This document shows, one piece after another, positions 8,735 to 10,769 of a stretch of 10,769 bases of DNA; the stretch's first letter is position 1; each line of letters begins with the position of its first letter. The notes under the pieces were generated by a model. It searched no databases and was not told the DNA's origin. It saw only the letters and a program-made list of their open reading frames with translations. The DNA comes from Candidatus Stahliibacteriota bacterium (GTDB lineage: Bacteria; Hydrothermota; Tepidihabitantia; B3-TA06): positions 1 to 10,769 of the forward strand of contig JAUVJT010000061.1 of the NCBI GenBank assembly GCA_030592225.1, given 5' to 3'. A program made the position numbers and the translations under genes.

Positions 8735-9850
8735 TTACTTCGCCCGACCCGTGTTGCAGTTATCGTGGGCAAACTTGGGCCAGGGGCTGTCTGCAAGCCC
8801 TTTGGAATCGGTGTGGATGGCGTAGAGATAACCATTATCCGCTCCGACGTATATAGTACCGTCATTACCTATTGCAGGGGAGGATTCTACGGATAATCCC
8901 ATCTCGGACTCTTTGACCTTATATTTCCATTTCAAGGAACCATCAGGATTCAAGGCATAAAGATAGTAAATACCGCTTCCTACGTATATTACACCATTTG
9001 AACCTACTGCTGGAGAGGAAAACATGTGACTCCAGGTTTTGTATTTCCATTTAAGAGTACCATCCGGGTTAAATGCGTAAAGATAATCGTCCGATGCCCC
9101 TACATATATCGTGCCGTCAGATCCCACAGAGGGAGAGGTTCCGAAAAACCCGCCTGTTTCGTAATTCCACTTGAGATTTCCATTTTCATCCAAGGCATAA
9201 AGATAGTCGTCTACGCTTGTGAAATATATTGTACCATCGGCATCTATTACTGGTTGTGACCATATTGTCCATTCTGTTTCAAAACTCCACTTGATGGTAC
9301 CGTCTGGATTCAACGCATATAAATGGTGATCACAAGAACCTATATACACCGTCCCATCAATTCCTACAACAGCTGAAGACAACACCCCTGTTTTGAATTT
9401 CCATTTAATAGCGCCATCAGAATTCAAAGCGTAGAAATAACCATCACGAGACCCGAAGTAAATCGAACCGTCAGAACTAATGGCGGGAGAAGATAACACC
9501 TTTCCATCTATTCGATAGCGCCATTCTAAGATTCCTTCCTGGTTTATTGCGTAAATACAACTATCTTCTGATCCTACCAGAATAGTGTTGTTTGAATTAA
9601 TTGATGGCGAGGAAAAGATTTTACCTCCAGTTTCAAACCGCCATTTAAGAACCCCCTCGGGGTCAAGTGCATAAAGGAACCCATCATTTGAACCCACGTA
9701 TATCGTCCCGTCATGCCCAATTGCCGGTGAAGACATAATAGAACCGCCTGTCTTGTACTTCCATTTGAGCGTACCCGGCTTGCCGGATTTGCACCCTGAG
9801 ATAAGCAGGAGAATTGCACAAAACACTAAGATGCGAGGTACTTTACCCAT
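8735..9850 (-). CDS. PQQ-like (BamB-type) beta-propeller lipoprotein, 371 aa
   Basis: The N-terminus MGKVPRILVFCAILLLISGC is a lipoprotein signal with lipobox LISG-C, so the mature protein would be lipid-anchored at Cys20. The rest is eight tandem blades of about 40 residues. Each has the form [ST]SPAIGxDGTIYVGSxDxYLYALxPDGxLKWxYxT, the PQQ-like repeat of eight-bladed propellers. The chain starts in mid-blade (GTLKWKYKTGG) and ends at a blade strand (GYLYAIH), which would close the ring. No enzyme active site or PQQ ligand is recognisable, so a structural or binding role is more likely than a dehydrogenase. It ends HTDSKGLADSPWPKF...NTGRAK, nearly the same as its upstream paralog. The start at 9850 is preferred over longer frames because CTCCTT on the + strand (AAGGAG on the coding strand, 9859-9864) lies 8 bases upstream and the lipobox falls correctly. 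The extension to 10033 would read through a DNA repeat and the paralog's tail. Confidence 0.88.
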   Translation of the reverse strand: MGKVPRILVFCAILLLISGCKSGKPGTLKWKYKTGGSIMSSPAIGHDGTIYVGSNDGFLYALDPEGVLKWRFETGGKIFSSPSINSNNTILVGSEDSCIYAINQEGILEWRYRIDGKVLSSPAISSDGSIYFGSRDGYFYALNSDGAIKWKFKTGVLSSAVVGIDGTVYIGSCDHHLYALNPDGTIKWSFETEWTIWSQPVIDADGTIYFTSVDDYLYALDENGNLKWNYETGGFFGTSPSVGSDGTIYVGASDDYLYAFNPDGTLKWKYKTWSHMFSSPAVGSNGVIYVGSGIYYLYALNPDGSLKWKYKVKESEMGLSVESSPAIGNDGTIYVGADNGYLYAIHTDSKGLADSPWPKFAHDNCNTGRAK

Positions 9851-9872
9851 TTTCCAAGCTCCTTTTTTGAAT

Positions 9873-9899
9873 TCTTTGTGATCTTTGTGTTCTTTGTGG
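9873..9899 (-). repeat. Three 9-bp tandem repeats (CACAAAGA type) between the two PQQ genes
   Basis: On the minus strand three 9-mers CCACAAAGA, ACACAAAGA and TCACAAAGA follow one another. Translated in one phase they give NHKEHKDHKE, a sequence often seen as a spurious N-terminal extension in gene predictions across unrelated bacteria. The tract fills the short gap between the stop of the upstream PQQ gene and the ribosome site of the lipoprotein gene. Confidence 0.7.
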
Positions 9900-10769
9900 T
9901 TAGTCATTTCCGCCTGCCCGACCCGTGTTGCAGTTATCGTGCTGGAACTTAGGCCAGGGCGAGTCTGCAAGCCCTTTTGAGTCGGTGTGGATGGCATAGA
10001 TACGACAATGCGTACCCACATATAATGTACCATCCTGTCCTATGATTGGCGCAGAATTACACCCATACTCAATTTCGTAATTCCACTTCAACTGCCCCAA
10101 TGTATCTATGGCATAAACAGAGTTGCCTGAACTAATATATATGGTGCCGTTATGACCTAGTGTTGGCGAAGATACTTTACACTCCGTTTTGAAGCTCCAT
10201 TTTAAATCGCCGGTCGAATCGATGGCGTAAAGACAACTATCACTTGAACCTACATATATGGTACCGTCAGAGCCAATCGTCGGCGAAAAAGACGACTCTA
10301 AGAAACCAGTTTTAAAGCGCCACTTCAAATTCCCCAATGTGTCTACGGCGAAAAGATAGCCGCTAGAAGGCACATAAACAGAACCATCTCTTCCTATTGC
10401 TATGTACGAACACCACGGGAAATACCCGGTTTCAGATCGCCATTTCATAATGCCTGATGAATCAATCGCATAAAGGTAATTGCCGGACCCTACGTAAATA
10501 GTACCGTCAAAACCTATTGCTAGGGCAGAAATTACAGAACTATCAATTTGATTACACCACTTCAAGTTACCGGAAGTATCAAATGCACAAAGGTAACCGT
10601 CTTTTGTCCCCAGGTATATTGTCCCGTCTGGGCCTATTGCAGGTTGCGAACTCCACATGTGGTTATCAGCTTGAAAATACCAATTCAATTTGCCAGTTGG
10701 ATCTACGGCGAACAAGTCATAAAAGTCATCCTTTATATATATAGTGCCATCAGAACCTATTGCTGGTGA
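9900..10769 (-). CDS. PQQ-like beta-propeller protein, 5' end beyond the right window edge
   Basis: The minus-strand frame is open from the last base of the window (reading SPAIGSDGTIYIKDDFYDLF) to a TAA at 9900-9902, so about 289 residues are visible and the N-terminus is missing. A start inside the window is unlikely because an uninterrupted repeat runs through the edge. Seven blade cores (DGTIY-type followed by AxDxxGxLKW) are present at about 40-residue spacing; an eighth presumably lies outside. The ending HTDSKGLADSPWPKFQHDNC, then NTGRAGGND, nearly matches the downstream lipoprotein, and a 26-base block near the 3' end (9916-9941) is identical to 8742-8767. Inner blades use AIDxxGxLKW rather than ALNPDG, so the two copies have diverged in the body. 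Only 46 bases of untranslated DNA separate it from the next gene's Shine-Dalgarno region and start, so co-transcription is likely. Whether it is a lipoprotein cannot be seen. Confidence 0.85.
   Translation of the reverse strand, partial: SPAIGSDGTIYIKDDFYDLFAVDPTGKLNWYFQADNHMWSSQPAIGPDGTIYLGTKDGYLCAFDTSGNLKWCNQIDSSVISALAIGFDGTIYVGSGNYLYAIDSSGIMKWRSETGYFPWCSYIAIGRDGSVYVPSSGYLFAVDTLGNLKWRFKTGFLESSFSPTIGSDGTIYVGSSDSCLYAIDSTGDLKWSFKTECKVSSPTLGHNGTIYISSGNSVYAIDTLGQLKWNYEIEYGCNSAPIIGQDGTLYVGTHCRIYAIHTDSKGLADSPWPKFQHDNCNTGRAGGND

Noticed and set aside
8690..8735. Imperfect hairpin (CTGCC...GGCAG) after the PQQ lipoprotein stop as a terminator
   Set aside because: The stem is short and bulged and has no U tract on the minus strand.
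9848..10033. 61-residue N-terminal extension of the PQQ lipoprotein
   Set aside because: It reads through the antisense phase of the upstream paralog's tail and the 9-bp repeat. It would bury the lipobox signal, and a proper Shine-Dalgarno precedes the internal ATG at 9850.
9900..10715. A TTG start at 10715 for the right-edge PQQ gene
   Set aside because: The same frame stays open to the window edge and encodes another PQQ blade (SPAIGSDGTIYI), so the gene simply continues beyond the window.
8735..10769. PQQ-blade DNA repeats as a CRISPR or satellite array
   Set aside because: The roughly 120-base periodicity follows in-frame blade codons with synonymous variation, so it is a coding repeat and has no spacers.

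Overview
The window looks like a chromosomal piece of an uncultured, Gram-negative-type bacterium of the FCB-related candidate phyla (WOR-3/Stahlbacteria, TA06, Fermentibacteria or Eisenbacteria are the kinds of lineage that come to mind). The clues are an outer-membrane TonB-dependent receptor with a carboxypeptidase-regulatory N-domain, a secreted beta-propeller/Ig protein ending in a T9SS/FlgD-like sorting tail (FPNPF near its start, ALLQP at its end), and PQQ-repeat lipoproteins. This placement is inference from protein style; no marker gene in the window fixes it.

Left part (1-3589, + strand). The window opens inside the last 21 codons of an IS30-family transposase and its presumed terminal repeat. 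A gene-poor stretch follows, holding an orphan signal-peptide-like micro-ORF (166-261) and a clean tRNA-Cys(GCA) gene (313-384) with its own promoter. Next comes a two-gene unit: an 82-aa DUF2007-type protein and a 925-aa pyruvate, phosphate dikinase (PPDK). It appears to be driven by a near-perfect sigma-70 promoter (TTGACT-N17-TATAAT) so close to the first ATG that the mRNA would be almost leaderless. A strong intrinsic terminator closes the unit at 3557-3589.

Middle (3590-6324, + strand). A short degenerate copy of a sorting-tail 3' end (about 3647-3757) lies directly in front of an 819-aa secreted protein. That protein has seven GRND-type propeller repeats, three Ig-like repeats (two with a DSDSDG calcium-type loop) and a C-terminal sorting domain. 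The remnant shares a 29-base identical block with the 3' end of the 819-aa gene, and its stop codon overlaps the likely -35 box of that gene. A GC-rich terminator follows the gene.

Right part (6345-10769, - strand). Three genes converge on the middle block. Reading in transcription order these are a PQQ-repeat protein cut by the right edge, a paralogous 371-aa PQQ-repeat lipoprotein, and a 738-aa TonB-dependent receptor. The two PQQ genes share near-identical 3' ends and are separated by a 3 x 9-bp CACAAAGA repeat that overlong gene calls would translate as NHKEHKDHKE. The PQQ genes are visibly richer in A+T than PPDK.

Taken together, the window joins a central-carbon unit (PEP/pyruvate interconversion plus a small possible regulator) to an accessory cell-envelope block of propeller proteins and an outer-membrane receptor. 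I see no CRISPR array, toxin-antitoxin pair, phage genes or defence system. The most distinctive points are the sorting-tail remnant, the leaderless promoter arrangement, the GRND propeller architecture and the tandem PQQ paralogs.
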